Origin: Guyanagaster necrorhizus
Lineage: Eukaryota > Basidiomycota > Agaricomycetes > Agaricales > Physalacriaceae
Assembly (NCBI RefSeq): GCF_019112545.1
Contig: NW_025064883.1
Location: 434,001-498,000 of the forward strand
Direction of reading: 5' to 3'
Length of the DNA stretch: 64,000 nt
Shown: in pieces, positions 63,454 to 64,000 of the stretch
How the letters are laid out: every line of letters starts with the position of its first letter
Numbering within the stretch: the stretch's first letter is position 1
Program-made: the position numbers and the translations under genes
Notes under the pieces: model-generated
The model's database searches: none
Seen by the model: only the letters and a program-made list of their open reading frames with translations
What the model was told of the DNA's origin: nothing

Positions 63454-64000
63454 ATGGTCCGACAGATGTCCAGCTCCGACCTTGATGATATCTTCTCTAC
63501 GACTCACGACCGCACCACAGTGGATGAAAAGCCTATTTCAGATCCTCCAGATCCTTCTTCAAGATACGGCGGTGCCGATGACGTGGGGACGCCTTCTATC
63601 CTCACATTAGACTCTTCGTCTTCGACGATTCTTGACAAAAGCGAACAAGTGCCTCAGCATCTCTCAACGTTCAGAATTCTCATGGTCCACATCGGGTGAG
63701 TCCTGGTGCATGGTCCGCATGTATCATTTTTGACCGTTCCTATATAATTTCACCAGGGCTGCTTTAACGCTGTTTCTTGCTACGACGGATGCTGTATGTT
63801 GTCCATGATCTTCGAGAAGACCTAACTTAAGAGACCGATCAGAATATTGTTTCGACGAGTTTACCAACGATTTCGAATGACCTTGGAGCTTCAGAGTCCG
63901 AGTACACCTGGGTCGGTGTTGCGTACATGTTGACCCAGACTGCATTTCAACCCCTCTATGGAAGAATATCCGATGTTGTGGGCCGAAAGGTACAGGATCC
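63454..64000 (+). CDS. MFS multidrug transporter (DHA2-type), 5' part only
   Basis: The gene runs off the window. After an acidic cytosolic N-terminus (MVRQMSSSDLDDIFSTTHDR) an intron at about 63697-63759 leads to the first membrane helix (AALTLFLATTDANIVSTSLP), then STSLPTISNDLGASESEYTW, VGVAYMLTQTAFQPLYGRIS and motif A (GRISDVVGRK). Family members export drugs or metabolites by proton antiport. A second intron (about 63796-63843) falls just after TTDA. A probable next donor GTACAG starts at about 63990. Confidence 0.88.

Overview
This is a 64 kb window of a filamentous basidiomycete (mushroom-type) nuclear genome. The genes carry many introns of about 45-60 nt with GTRNGT donors and short exons. 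Only one tRNA is seen. Several gene types point to Agaricomycetes: a PAH mini-protein, a secreted GH18 chitinase with CBM5/12-like modules, and a chromovirus-type retrotransposon. The organism cannot be named from this sequence.

Region 1 (1-14120) is a decayed transposon block. Three internal regions of Ty3/gypsy chromovirus elements alternate with three full LTRs (3513-3973, 8942-9465, 10315-10836), so neighbouring copies share LTRs. The block is almost free of CpG. The same arginine codons in two copies have decayed to TGA in one and CAA/CAG in the other, the signature of CpG deamination. A CpG-poor spacer (10837-11738) follows. After it comes a younger Tc1/mariner-pogo transposon (11741-14118) with perfect 23-bp inverted repeats, a TA target duplication, a nearly intact DDE transposase and a 656-base assembly gap.

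Region 2 (14121-64000) is dense in ordinary genes. In order: intron-containing tRNA-Lys(CTT); a C2H2 zinc-finger factor; an NRAMP metal transporter; Mediator MED6; AP-3 sigma; an Ecdysoneless homologue; V-ATPase subunit F; TIM21; histone H3; a signal-peptide-bearing fumarylacetoacetate hydrolase-like protein; a 637-residue orphan; a translin/TRAX protein; a HIT protein; the 8-kb proteasome activator BLM10; an unknown protein; a degenerate RNase-T-like protein; biotin synthase; a BTG/Tob protein; ribosomal protein eS27; a PAH mini-protein; a RING protein; an unknown protein; a WRN-type 3'-5' exonuclease; the chitinase; CK2 alpha; a stand-alone SET protein; mitochondrial DnaJ (MDJ1); and the start of an MFS drug transporter.

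These are mostly housekeeping functions (transcription, trafficking, proteostasis, mitochondrial import and folding) and do not form one pathway. Three head-to-head pairs have start codons less than 100 bp apart. I found no convincing new multi-gene system. The strongest unusual signals are the LTR-sharing array with its paired deamination record, the apparently secreted glycosylated FAH-like enzyme, the exonuclease-like protein lacking catalytic residues, a 15-nt microexon inside a RING motif, an ATG-only first exon, and two GC-AG introns. Exon boundaries were derived by eye from splice consensus and reading frame.
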